From an uncultured Eubacteriales bacterium (GTDB lineage: Bacteria; Bacillota; Clostridia; Oscillospirales; Acutalibacteraceae): a stretch of 64,000 nt of DNA. Positions 35,612 through 43,769 of this stretch are shown here, one piece after another (the stretch's first letter is position 1; every line of letters starts with the position of its first letter). The translations under genes and the position numbers were made by a program. The notes beneath the pieces are model-generated. The model saw only the letters and a list, made by a program, of their open reading frames with translations, was not told where the DNA came from and ran no database searches. The stretch is from contig CAKSKA010000004.1 of NCBI GenBank assembly GCA_934464615.1, positions 59,329-123,328 of the forward strand, written 5' to 3'.

Positions 35612-36163
35612 ATGAATCTTGAGGAAATTAAAGTTCAGACACTTTCCGCAGTCAGAGAGGTTTGCGAAAAATCCCATTTGAAATCGGGAGATTTGTTGGT
35701 TATAGGATGTTCCACCAGCGAAATCGGCGGCGGCGTAATAGGTAAAAATTCCAATGCGGATTTAGGCAAAGCGGTTTTTGAAACGGTTAATGAGTATTTA
35801 CCGGGAAAAGGAATTTTTCTTGCCGCACAGTGTTGCGAACACCTTAACCGCGCATTGATAATCGAGCGAGAGGCACAAAAACGTTTCGGTTACGAAGAAG
35901 TTTGCGTAGTGCCGCAGCCGAAAGCCGGCGGTTCATTTGCCACGGCGGCGTATTACGGATTTAAAGATCCTGTTGCGGTAGAACAAATTACGGCAGATGC
36001 CGGTATGGATATAGGTCTTACGCTTATCGGCATGCATTTAAAAAGGGTTGCCGTACCGCTTAGACTGACAAATAACAGAATAGGTGAAGCGCTTGTTTGC
36101 GCCGCATATACACGTCCGCGTTATATAGGCGGATGCCGTGCGGCATATGAGCCTGTAAAATAA
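35612..36163 (+). CDS. UPF0340 (YwlG) family protein
   Basis: A 183-residue protein of the UPF0340/YwlG family (TIGR01440), function unknown. Characteristic segments are VIGCSTSEIGGGVIGKNS, AAQCCEHLNRALIIE, VPQPKAGGSFAT and the end RPRYIGGCRAAYEP. It is read through from the aro operon (10 bases after DAHP synthase) with TAGGAGAATTG before ATG 35612. A metabolic link to the aro genes is unproven. Confidence 0.9.
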   Translation: MNLEEIKVQTLSAVREVCEKSHLKSGDLLVIGCSTSEIGGGVIGKNSNADLGKAVFETVNEYLPGKGIFLAAQCCEHLNRALIIEREAQKRFGYEEVCVVPQPKAGGSFATAAYYGFKDPVAVEQITADAGMDIGLTLIGMHLKRVAVPLRLTNNRIGEALVCAAYTRPRYIGGCRAAYEPVK

Positions 36164-36193
36164 ATAAAATCCCGATTGTATCGGGATTTTATT
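36163..36193. terminator. Terminator of the aro operon
   Basis: AATAAAATCCCGAT/ATCGGGATTTTATT, a perfect stem with loop TGT and a T-rich tail. The stop of the converging small membrane-protein gene lies inside its right flank. Confidence 0.92.
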
Positions 36194-36524
36194 TATTTTT
36201 ATTGTTATTATTGTTGTTATTGTACTTCGGCAGCCAAATCTTTTCTATTAACTTACGTATAAATAAAGTTATTGCAATGCAAAGCGGCCAAAACGGTGTA
36301 AACGGACCAACCCAAAACGCCGTGACTATTGTTAAGGACGCCATAAAGTGCCAGTCCTTACCGGTGAAATATGCGACGAGCTGCACGCCCAACACGCCGA
36401 GGCCGAACACCAAAACGGCAACCACGGCAAGTATTACAAGATTGTGCCAGTCCTTTACTTCAGACCAGATCCACTTGCAGAAATTAATTATTTTCAATTT
36501 AATTTTTTTTAATAATTCTTTCAT
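36189..36524 (-). CDS. Small membrane protein with poly-Asn tail
   Basis: A 111-residue protein: an N-terminal basic helix, two membrane helices (about 29-52 and 60-90) and a C-terminal tail YNNNNNNNKNK encoded by a trinucleotide repeat (36198-36222). No family was recognised. The repeat can slip and change the tail length without breaking the frame. ATG at 36524 has GAAAGAATTA-rich sequence around it and no strong ribosome-binding site, so the start is uncertain. Confidence 0.6.
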   Translation of the reverse strand: MKELLKKIKLKIINFCKWIWSEVKDWHNLVILAVVAVLVFGLGVLGVQLVAYFTGKDWHFMASLTIVTAFWVGPFTPFWPLCIAITLFIRKLIEKIWLPKYNNNNNNNKNK

Positions 36525-36691
36525 TGCATATGCTCCGTACAGACATTGCAGATAAAATACCGCACACAGTAAACTGATTTATTTCACTACAGTTTATACC
36601 AAAAGTGTAAAAATTGCAACCGGTTTTGTCAAATTTTAAAATAAAAAATCGCAAACTGCCGTTTTTTCAAGCAACAGTTTGCGTGCAGATA

Positions 36692-37243
36692 TTATTCTTT
36701 TGTAAACAAATTAATTATATCCGAATATATCTTTGAAGGATTTTCTATAAAATTGTTTTTAATTGCAATTGCCTGTGCTTCATCGGCAACCATAAGTTTA
36801 ACACTTATCGCCGAAACGCCGTTTTCCAAAGCTGAGCAGGTAATAAACGTGTTTTCGCCTTCGTGAGATATTTTTATGTCCGTTTCTTTCATATTTTTGC
36901 GTCTGGCAAGCATTTTAAGTGTAGCAAGGCAGGCTTTGTCGCGAACGGAAATCGGCACGCTGGCACGCAGGGTATCCGCAATTTCCTTACCGGTCTTGGT
37001 AACGGTATAGGTCTGCGCGTTTTCATCGGTGCAACATATGTGATTCATTTTTACCAAGCTTTCAAGATTATCGCTTACTTCAAATATATTTGCTATGCCT
37101 TCAAAATTAAGCAATTCACAAAGTTCGGTTGCGGGCACAGGTTCCTTAACGGAATTTAAAATATAGCAAATTAATATTTTAATTTCCGAAGAACTTACAA
37201 GACCGCCGAAAGATACACCGGCAGATGCCGAATCAAACTCCAT
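36692..37243 (-). CDS. DUF4364 family protein (winged-helix-like)
   Basis: A 183-residue protein of the DUF4364 family found in Clostridia. Residues 15-95 look like a winged helix (EIKILICYILNSVKEPVPATELCELLNFEG, quoted here only as the region 20-49, then NLESLVKMNHI); about 110-183 is alpha/beta. This suggests a DNA-binding regulator, but its target is unknown. The CDS starts near 37243, with AAGGAGCG upstream. Confidence 0.78.
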   Translation of the reverse strand: MEFDSASAGVSFGGLVSSSEIKILICYILNSVKEPVPATELCELLNFEGIANIFEVSDNLESLVKMNHICCTDENAQTYTVTKTGKEIADTLRASVPISVRDKACLATLKMLARRKNMKETDIKISHEGENTFITCSALENGVSAISVKLMVADEAQAIAIKNNFIENPSKIYSDIINLFTKE

Positions 37244-37319
37244 AATATCAACGCTCCTTAATAATGGTATACAATATTAAGTATAACGTTTTTTTACCGT
37301 TTTGCAAGTGTCAAATTCA

Positions 37320-37634
37320 TCAACTTGAAAAGTCTTCGATAATACTTATTACGTCGCTGTAGGTTTTAAGTTTTATTCCGCTGCGCAGATTATCCTGATC
37401 GGTTAACGGAAGCGATACGGGCGAAATATCGTAACTTTTAATAAAATTGCCGTCTTGATAAAGCGATATTTTATTGTTTTCCGATTTCAGTATATATTCC
37501 GGCTGTGTCGTTTGTGTAACAGATGTGTCAGGTACGTCATTTTGTATTAACTTATTTTCGGCACTGTAGATTACAAGCAGAGTTGCCAGTGCCGTTATAC
37601 AAAGAATAGAAAACGCTGTATATTTCATTCGCAT
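37320..37634 (-). CDS. Hypothetical exported protein with BofC-like C-terminal segment
   Basis: A 104-residue protein with an N-terminal membrane helix or signal (MRMKYTAFSILCITALATLL) and an extracytoplasmic domain of about 65 residues (YILKSENNKISLY...). This arrangement resembles the C-terminal domain of BofC-like sporulation proteins, but the match is weak. Start 37634 is preceded by GGTGAAGAATTT on the minus strand. Confidence 0.6.
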   Translation of the reverse strand: MRMKYTAFSILCITALATLLVIYSAENKLIQNDVPDTSVTQTTQPEYILKSENNKISLYQDGNFIKSYDISPVSLPLTDQDNLRSGIKLKTYSDVISIIEDFSS

Positions 37635-37719
37635 AAATTCTTCACCTTCGGTATTATTTACCGAAAAATGTAAAGTATGTAAATTGTTAAAATATTGTAA
37701 CCCCATTTTTTGCGTTTTG

Positions 37720-37816
37720 TGGTATAATATTTCTATGCCGACGGCGGCGGAATACCGTCGAAGTGTTGACACATTGTGAAAATCGCAGATTCATTGTATT
37801 AGGTATTACCAAATAA
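37720..37816 (+). promoter_or_regulatory. Extended -10 promoter and structured leader, copy 2 (PBP gene)
   Basis: TGGTATAATATTT at 37720-37732 followed by the same hairpin series as at 4548: ACGG/CCGT (about 37741-37758), AGTG/CATT around loop TTGACA (37762-37775), and AATC-GCA-GATT (37781-37791). The ending resembles copy 1 (TACCAAA). Relative to copy 1, the middle stem carries C-G to T-A and G-C to G-T changes that keep pairing. The PBP start codon is 40 bases downstream. Confidence 0.6.
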
Positions 37817-37856
37817 TTTGTTTAACTTAATAATTTTGCTTTCAGGAGGTGCAACT

Positions 37857-40037
37857 TTGAGTAACAAGGGCAATGATTCAAAAAAATATTCTGACTTGAA
37901 TGATTTTAATAATGATTCAATTGTTGATCTCAATAGCTTTTCCAGTTCTTCAAATAATAAATCAAATAAAAAGAACGACAAATCCGGCGGAAAGTTTAAT
38001 AAAAGACGCTTTTTAAAAGCGTTGCTTTCTATCTTTTTGGTTTGCGTAATAACAGGCTCTATAATTGTCGGCGCATTTATGGTATATGCGTTTAGTTTTG
38101 TTGATTCGCATATGGAGGAAGATTTACTGGACCTTACACTCAACTTTACTACCACCGTGTATGTTAAGGATGATAACGGAGATTTTACCGAATATCAACG
38201 CCTGCACGGCGAATTTAACCGTATATGGATATCGGATGAAAACGGAAATATTCCCGACAATTTAAAAAATGCTTTCATTGCGGTTGAAGATCAGCGTTTC
38301 AGGCAGCACGACGGTGTTGACTGGAAGCGCACATTTGCCGCATTTGCAAATTTGTTTTTCCATTTTTATTCATCAAATCAAGGCGGTTCCACAATTACGC
38401 AGCAGTTGGTAAAAAACCTTACAGGTGATAATTCTTCAAGTCCGAGCCGTAAAATAAGGGAAATAATGCGTGCGCGTACATTGGAAAGTAAGTATTCAAA
38501 GGACACTATTCTTGAATGTTATCTTAACACAATTTCAATGGCGGGCGGTATGTACGGCGTTGAAGTTGCGTCAAATTATTATTTCGGAAAAAATACAAAG
38601 GACTTAACATTGGCTGAATGTGCCGCTTTGGCGTCAATTGCCAAGGAACCGGAGAAATACAGACCGGATAAAAATCCCGAAAACAATAAACTGCGCAGAC
38701 AAACGGTTTTAAATCTGATGCTTGAGCAGGGACTGATAAGCAAAGAAGATCATGACGCGGCTTATGATCAGGATTTAGAAATTGTTGCAAGTAAGCAGGC
38801 CCTTAACGAAGTTGAAGTTAATTCGTACTTTGTCGATTCCTTGATAGATAATGTTAAACAGGGACTTATGGAACTTTACGATTTTGACGAGAAGCATGCA
38901 GCCACTAACTTTTACAACGGCGGATACAAAATCTACGCCACAATGTCGCCTTCAATTCAAAATGCGATTAATGATGTCTTTTATGACGAAAAATACGCAT
39001 ATGAAAGCAAGGACGGTCAAAAACTGCAGGGCTCTATGACGGTTATGGATTATGAAGGTCATATACTCGGTATGGCAGGCGGTATAGGCCCAAAAACCGC
39101 AAACCGTGTATTAAACAGGGCAATATCGTCACCGCGTCAGCCCGGTTCCACTATGAAGCCGATGTCGGCTTATGCACCGGCTATTGAAAAGGATTTAATA
39201 ACATATTCAACCATTGTTGATGATACGGAACGCTGGTATAACAATAAAACATGGAAACCGAATAACTGGTATAAAAACGGCGGCTATTACGGAAAAATTT
39301 CGGTTGAATACGCACTTGAAATTTCCTGTAATACAATACCTACTTATCTTGTGGATTTACTGACGCCGCAGGTTTCGTATGACTTCTTAACGCAAAAGTT
39401 GGGACTTAAAAACCTGAACAGTAACGATATTAACTATTCGCCGCTTGGAATGGGCGGTACAAACGGCGGTGTAACAACGCTTGAGGAAGCCGCAGCCTAT
39501 GCTGTTTTCGGCAACGGCGGTGTTTATTACGAACCCACTTACTACTATAAAGTTACAGACCAACACGATCAGGTTATATTGGATTCGCAGCCAAAAGCAA
39601 CAGTTGCAATACAGGAAGATACAGCTACTGTTATGAATCATTTATTGCAGAATGTAGTTTACGGTTCGGAAGGTACCGGCCGCGGCGCGGGCAGCAATGT
39701 TAACGGAATGAAGATGTACGCTAAAACAGGTACTTCAAATGATGATATGAACTGTTGGTTCACAGGCGGTTCGCCGTATTATGTCGGCTCGGTTTGGTGC
39801 GGTTATGATAACCTTGAGCGCGTTAAACAGAGTGCAACGGCTAAGAATATGTGGGGCGCTGTAATGAAAAAAGTACATTCCGGACTTGAAAAGAAAGAAT
39901 TTGCAGACAGTCAATATGCAGTCGCAAGAGAATACTGCACAAGTTCCGGACTTATTGCAACAGCTTCGTGTCCGCATAAAAAGACGGGTTGGTATAAAAC
40001 AAGCAATGTACCGTCAACCTGTACGCAACATCCGTAA
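37857..40037 (+). CDS. Class A penicillin-binding protein (PBP1A-type)
   Basis: A 726-residue bifunctional peptidoglycan synthase. It has a disordered Ser/Asn/Lys-rich cytoplasmic N-terminus (1-45), one membrane helix (about 58-80), a glycosyltransferase domain (about 120-300; AVEDQRFRQHDGVDWKRTFAA, QGGSTITQQLVKNL) and a transpeptidase domain (about 380-700; catalytic SxxK in SRQPGSTMKPMS, SCN, KTGTS). It polymerises and cross-links glycan strands outside the cell. I chose TTG 37857, seven bases after AGGAGG. Its leader carries the shared RNA element. Confidence 0.94.
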   Translation: MSNKGNDSKKYSDLNDFNNDSIVDLNSFSSSSNNKSNKKNDKSGGKFNKRRFLKALLSIFLVCVITGSIIVGAFMVYAFSFVDSHMEEDLLDLTLNFTTTVYVKDDNGDFTEYQRLHGEFNRIWISDENGNIPDNLKNAFIAVEDQRFRQHDGVDWKRTFAAFANLFFHFYSSNQGGSTITQQLVKNLTGDNSSSPSRKIREIMRARTLESKYSKDTILECYLNTISMAGGMYGVEVASNYYFGKNTKDLTLAECAALASIAKEPEKYRPDKNPENNKLRRQTVLNLMLEQGLISKEDHDAAYDQDLEIVASKQALNEVEVNSYFVDSLIDNVKQGLMELYDFDEKHAATNFYNGGYKIYATMSPSIQNAINDVFYDEKYAYESKDGQKLQGSMTVMDYEGHILGMAGGIGPKTANRVLNRAISSPRQPGSTMKPMSAYAPAIEKDLITYSTIVDDTERWYNNKTWKPNNWYKNGGYYGKISVEYALEISCNTIPTYLVDLLTPQVSYDFLTQKLGLKNLNSNDINYSPLGMGGTNGGVTTLEEAAAYAVFGNGGVYYEPTYYYKVTDQHDQVILDSQPKATVAIQEDTATVMNHLLQNVVYGSEGTGRGAGSNVNGMKMYAKTGTSNDDMNCWFTGGSPYYVGSVWCGYDNLERVKQSATAKNMWGAVMKKVHSGLEKKEFADSQYAVAREYCTSSGLIATASCPHKKTGWYKTSNVPSTCTQHP

Positions 40038-40056
40038 TTAATATTTAATATTAAAA

Positions 40057-40085
40057 CAGCCGATGCGGAAATTCCGCATCGGCTA
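40057..40085. terminator. Bidirectional terminator between PBP and phosphohexomutase
   Basis: AGCCGATGCGGA/TCCGCATCGGCT, perfect 12-bp stem with loop AAT and A/T-rich flanks. It serves both converging genes. Confidence 0.9.
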
Positions 40086-40106
40086 ATTTATTTTATAATG
40101 CCTATA

Positions 40107-41816
40107 TTATTTTAAAAAACTTTTTGCGCTGTCGGTTAAATGCTGTAATTTATCTTCGGCAGCCTTACGGGTATCGTCCACGGCACCTACATAAATTTTA
40201 ATTTTAGGCTCTGTACCGGACGGGCGGAAAATTACTTTACTGTTGCCTGAAAGGTCGAATTCAATAACGTTTGATTTCGGTAAATCAATTTTTGTTGTAT
40301 TACCGCTTGCAACGTCGGTTGTAAGTGAAGAAAGATAATCTTTAACGGCAACAACCACGCAACCGGCAAAATCGTTAATCTTTTCCGTGCGCAGTTTATT
40401 CATTATGTCAGCCATAGCTTTCATACCTGTTTGACCTTCGAAAGTAAAGCTGTTTTGACTGTTTAGGTAGTATCCGTACTTTTTAAACAGATTGTCGAGT
40501 TGTTCAAGTAAAGTTATACCCTTTTCTTTATAATATTCCGCCATTTCGCAAATAAGCATTGAAGCAACAACCGCATCTTTATCCCTTACATATGTTCCGG
40601 GTAAATAACCGTAACTTTCTTCAAAGCCCAGAATATAGCGGTTTTCTTCATGTTTGTTTTCAAGCAAGGCTATTTGTTCGCCGATAAACTTAAAACCTGT
40701 AAGTACATTAATCAGCTTGCAACCGTGTGCATCGGCAATTTTTTGACAAATTTCCGTTGTAACTATTGTTTTAACCGCAACAGGATTTTTCGGTAAAGTT
40801 CCGTTTATACTTCTTACTTCCAAAATGTAATTTAAGAGTAAGGCACCGACATCATTACCTGAGAGCAATGTGTAATCATCACCGTCGCGTACTGCAATAC
40901 CCACACGGTCTGCATCCGGATCGGTAGCAAGCAGCATATCGGCATTAACTGTTTTGGCCAATTCAAGCGCCAACTCAAACGGTTGTCTGAGTTCGGGATT
41001 CGGATACGGCGCAGTGGGGAAGTTGCCGTCGGGCAGTTCCTGCTGACTTACAACGGTAACATTAGTTACACCTATACGTTTTAAAATACTGCGTACGGGC
41101 TTATTACCGGTGCCGTGTAAAGGTGTATAAACTATTTTTAAATCAGCCATATTTAATTTGTCGCTGTAAATAGACTGCTTTTGTACTTCGTCCAAATATG
41201 ATTCAATTACAGACTGACTGATGTATTCGATACTGCCGTTTGATACCGCTGAAGTAAGGTCTGTGCTTTTAATGCCTTTAAAATAATCAATGCCCTGCAT
41301 AATATCGGTTATGTTTGCGGCAGCTTCGGGGGCGAGCTGACAGCCGTCCGGACCGTAAACCTTGTATCCGTTATATTTTGCGGGATTGTGACTTGCGGTT
41401 ATAACTATTCCGGCGTCGCATTTAAAATACCTTACGGCGTATGAGAGCATCGGAGTCGGCATAAGTTCATCGTAAATATAAACTTTTACACCGTTTGCAG
41501 CCAAAACACAAGCCGCTGTTTGTGCAAACAGGGTTGATTTAATTCTGCTGTCGTAAGCAATGGCAACACACGGTTTTTTACTTACAGAGTTAACATATTG
41601 TGCTAAAGCTTGTGTTGTGCGGCCGACGGTATATATGTTCATTCTGTTGGTTCCCGCGCCTATAACACCGCGAAGGCCCGCAGTTCCGAAATCAAGTTCT
41701 CTGTAAAAACGATCCGAAACAGCTTCGCTGTCGTCCTTAATCCATTCAAGTTCTGTAATTAAGTCCGAATCGCCGGTTGCATTTTTCAGCCATGAGTTGT
41801 AAAGTTCTTTATACAC
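40107..41816 (-). CDS. Alpha-D-phosphohexomutase (PgcA/PGM-like)
   Basis: A 569-residue phosphoglucomutase/phosphomannomutase-family enzyme. The catalytic phosphoserine is in TASHNPAKYNGYK, the metal-binding DPDADRVG and the sugar-binding GFEESYGYL are present, and the phosphate-binding RPSGTEPKIKIY ends the protein. The length fits the PgcA group that interconverts glucose-6- and glucose-1-phosphate for cell-wall sugars. It is a single-gene unit converging with the PBP gene. Sugar preference cannot be settled from sequence. Confidence 0.93.
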   Translation of the reverse strand: MYKELYNSWLKNATGDSDLITELEWIKDDSEAVSDRFYRELDFGTAGLRGVIGAGTNRMNIYTVGRTTQALAQYVNSVSKKPCVAIAYDSRIKSTLFAQTAACVLAANGVKVYIYDELMPTPMLSYAVRYFKCDAGIVITASHNPAKYNGYKVYGPDGCQLAPEAAANITDIMQGIDYFKGIKSTDLTSAVSNGSIEYISQSVIESYLDEVQKQSIYSDKLNMADLKIVYTPLHGTGNKPVRSILKRIGVTNVTVVSQQELPDGNFPTAPYPNPELRQPFELALELAKTVNADMLLATDPDADRVGIAVRDGDDYTLLSGNDVGALLLNYILEVRSINGTLPKNPVAVKTIVTTEICQKIADAHGCKLINVLTGFKFIGEQIALLENKHEENRYILGFEESYGYLPGTYVRDKDAVVASMLICEMAEYYKEKGITLLEQLDNLFKKYGYYLNSQNSFTFEGQTGMKAMADIMNKLRTEKINDFAGCVVVAVKDYLSSLTTDVASGNTTKIDLPKSNVIEFDLSGNSKVIFRPSGTEPKIKIYVGAVDDTRKAAEDKLQHLTDSAKSFLK

Positions 41817-41897
41817 TGTGTATTACCTCCGAATAATTATATACATTATTTTAATATTAAACGACTGCTATGTCAATATTGTACAGCAAAAATTTAC

Positions 41898-41926
41898 TTG
41901 ACAAATATATATAAATGGGTTAATAT
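41898..41926 (+). promoter_or_regulatory. Sigma-A-type promoter of the sigma-factor gene
   Basis: TTGACA (41898-41903), a 17-base spacer and TAATAT (41921-41926), 34 bases before ATG 41960. Confidence 0.8.
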
Positions 41927-41959
41927 AAAATAAATTATTGGTTGTTTTATGGAGTTTTT

Positions 41960-42538
41960 ATGGATTCGCTGAACGAAGAAAAATATCGTTTATTTTCCGA
42001 TGAAGAATTGGTAAATCTCATCAACTCCTCCGACGCAACCGCTTTACAGGTACTTATAAAAAAGTATATGCCGGTTATTACCGTTAAGGCATCTAAATTT
42101 TGCAACGGCGCAGGGGATAATGACGATTATATACAGGAAGGCATAATCGCGCTGTATTCGGCAGCGAAGGTCTACAATTCCGAATCGGCTTCCTTTGCCG
42201 TTTTTGCAGGCGTTTGCATTGACAGGGCGTTGGTATCGTACTTTCGTAAACGTTTCCGCAAAAAACAGGTACCGACTTCGGCATTGGTTTATTTTGAGGA
42301 TAATGCCGATATTTCCGGCAAGTCCACACCGGAAGCGGATTTTATTGAAAAAGAAGAGTGTGCAGCCTTGATCCGCGGTATAAAGGATGAACTATCACAT
42401 ACGGAGTACAAGGTACTTTTGATGTATTTGGAAGGCAATGCATACGACACAATCGCTGACAAGCTCGGTTTACCGGTCAGGGCAGTTACAAATTCAATGT
42501 ATCGTACCAGACGCAAGATTGAGCTGTTAATAAAATAA
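41960..42538 (+). CDS. SigH-like RNA polymerase sigma factor
   Basis: A 192-residue sigma-70-family factor most like SigH: region 2 DDYIQEGIIALYSAAKVYNSESASFAVFAGVCIDR (about 58-92; quoted only as a region) and region 4 with LPVRAVTNSMYRTRRKIE. SigH drives early stationary and sporulation genes; this one lies away from rplL/nusG where sigH usually sits, so an accessory paralogue is possible. ATG 41960 is chosen over TTG 41942 because GGAG lies 5-8 bases upstream. Confidence 0.82.
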   Translation: MDSLNEEKYRLFSDEELVNLINSSDATALQVLIKKYMPVITVKASKFCNGAGDNDDYIQEGIIALYSAAKVYNSESASFAVFAGVCIDRALVSYFRKRFRKKQVPTSALVYFEDNADISGKSTPEADFIEKEECAALIRGIKDELSHTEYKVLLMYLEGNAYDTIADKLGLPVRAVTNSMYRTRRKIELLIK

Positions 42539-42590
42539 ATGCCCTTTGTAGCTTAATTTTGCAGAGCGTTGTTTCATTTGTTTCAAAGGT

Positions 42591-42607
42591 GGCGGTGCAA
42601 CTCCGTC
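42591..42607 (+). promoter_or_regulatory. Possible third GGCGGTG hairpin in the zinc-ribbon gene leader
   Basis: GGCGGTGCAACTCCGTC can form GGCGG/CCGTC and shares GGCGGTG.AAC.CCGTC with the 4548 element, but the rest of that element and its -10 box are missing here. It may be a chance or distant similarity. Confidence 0.35.
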
Positions 42608-42642
42608 CTGGGCGCAAAACCAAATCGAGAGAGGTAAAAAAG

Positions 42643-42930
42643 ATGTTTGAAGACAAGACTTTAGTATGCAAGGACTGCGGACAGGAATTCGTATTCACCG
42701 CAAGGGAACAGGAATTCTATGAATCCAAAGGCTTTGTTAATGAGCCGCAGCGTTGCAAGCCCTGCCGCGATAAGCGTAAAAACGCAGGTAAGGCTCCGCG
42801 TGAATTGCATGACGCAGTATGTGCTGCTTGCGGAGGAGTTGCAAAGGTTCCTTTCGTACCGCGCGATGACCGTCCGGTATATTGCAGCGAATGCTATGCA
42901 AAAATGAAAGAAAATTCCGACGCAGAATAA
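42643..42930 (+). CDS. Zinc-ribbon domain protein (zf-trcl type)
   Basis: A 95-residue protein with two zinc ribbons: CKDCGQEF...CKPCRDKRK (about 9-47) and CAACGG...CSECYAKM (about 60-90). The family is common in Clostridia, often with cold-shock or translation genes, and has no known activity. ATG 42643 follows GAGAGGTAAAAA. The leader from 42540 is about 100 bases and has the hairpin noted at 42591. A terminator follows. Confidence 0.85.
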   Translation: MFEDKTLVCKDCGQEFVFTAREQEFYESKGFVNEPQRCKPCRDKRKNAGKAPRELHDAVCAACGGVAKVPFVPRDDRPVYCSECYAKMKENSDAE

Positions 42931-42956
42931 TCTGTAGGTTTTCGATTGACTTTTTA

Positions 42957-42986
42957 CCACCCATTAGTTTAATGGGTGGTTTTTTA
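42957..42986 (+). terminator. Intrinsic terminator after the zinc-ribbon gene
   Basis: ACCACCCATTA/TAATGGGTGGT with loop GTT, followed by TTTTTT. Confidence 0.92.
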
Positions 42987-43076
42987 AATAAATCACATTG
43001 TATTTAATATTTTATTAATATTATTTACATAATTTTGTAGCAGTTTATCGGTAAAATATTCTTCGGAGGGGTTAAT

Positions 43077-43763
43077 ATGTCTGATTATAAAATAATGATT
43101 GTTGACGATGATACCAATATATGCGAGCTTTTAAGACTTTATCTTGAAAAAGACGGATTTGATACTGTTGTTGCAAATGACGGCGCGGATGCCGTAAAAT
43201 TATTCGGTGAGAAAAATCCGGATTTAATTTTGCTTGACGTTATGCTTCCTTCGCTTGACGGCTGGCAGGTATGCCGCGAAATACGCAAGTCGTCCGAAGT
43301 GCCGATAATAATGCTTACTGCCAAGGGTGAAACATTCGATAAAGTTTTGGGACTTGAACTGGGTGCCGATGATTACGTTACAAAGCCATTTGACACCAAA
43401 GAGGTTATTGCGCGTATTAAAGCGGTTTTAAGGCGTTCAAAATCAGTCAAGGAAAACAACAAAAAGGAAGTTGTTTACGATAAATTGCGGATAAATCTTA
43501 CTAATTATGAGATGATTGTAGACGGAAAACAGATTGATACTCCGCCGAAAGAACTGGAACTTATTTTTCATCTGGCAAGCAACCCGAACCGCGTATTCAC
43601 GCGTGACCAATTACTTGACGAAGTATGGGGATTTGATTACTACGGCGATTCGCGCACGGTGGATGTACACGTAAAGCGTTTGCGTGAAAAATTGGATAAT
43701 ATTTCGGATAAATGGAATTTAAAAACCGTTTGGGGCGTCGGCTATAAATTTGAAGTTAAATAG
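43077..43763 (+). CDS. OmpR-family response regulator
   Basis: A 228-residue response regulator. The receiver (about 1-120) has VDDD, the phospho-acceptor in LILLDVMLP, LTAK and DDYVTKPFD. The OmpR/PhoB winged helix (about 130-228) ends in DSRTVDVHVKRLREKL. It forms a two-component system with the kinase 6 bases downstream, next to an HtrA protease, resembling CssRS-HtrA envelope-stress systems. The signal is unknown. Confidence 0.93.
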   Translation: MSDYKIMIVDDDTNICELLRLYLEKDGFDTVVANDGADAVKLFGEKNPDLILLDVMLPSLDGWQVCREIRKSSEVPIIMLTAKGETFDKVLGLELGADDYVTKPFDTKEVIARIKAVLRRSKSVKENNKKEVVYDKLRINLTNYEMIVDGKQIDTPPKELELIFHLASNPNRVFTRDQLLDEVWGFDYYGDSRTVDVHVKRLREKLDNISDKWNLKTVWGVGYKFEVK

Positions 43764-43769
43764 TGCGTT

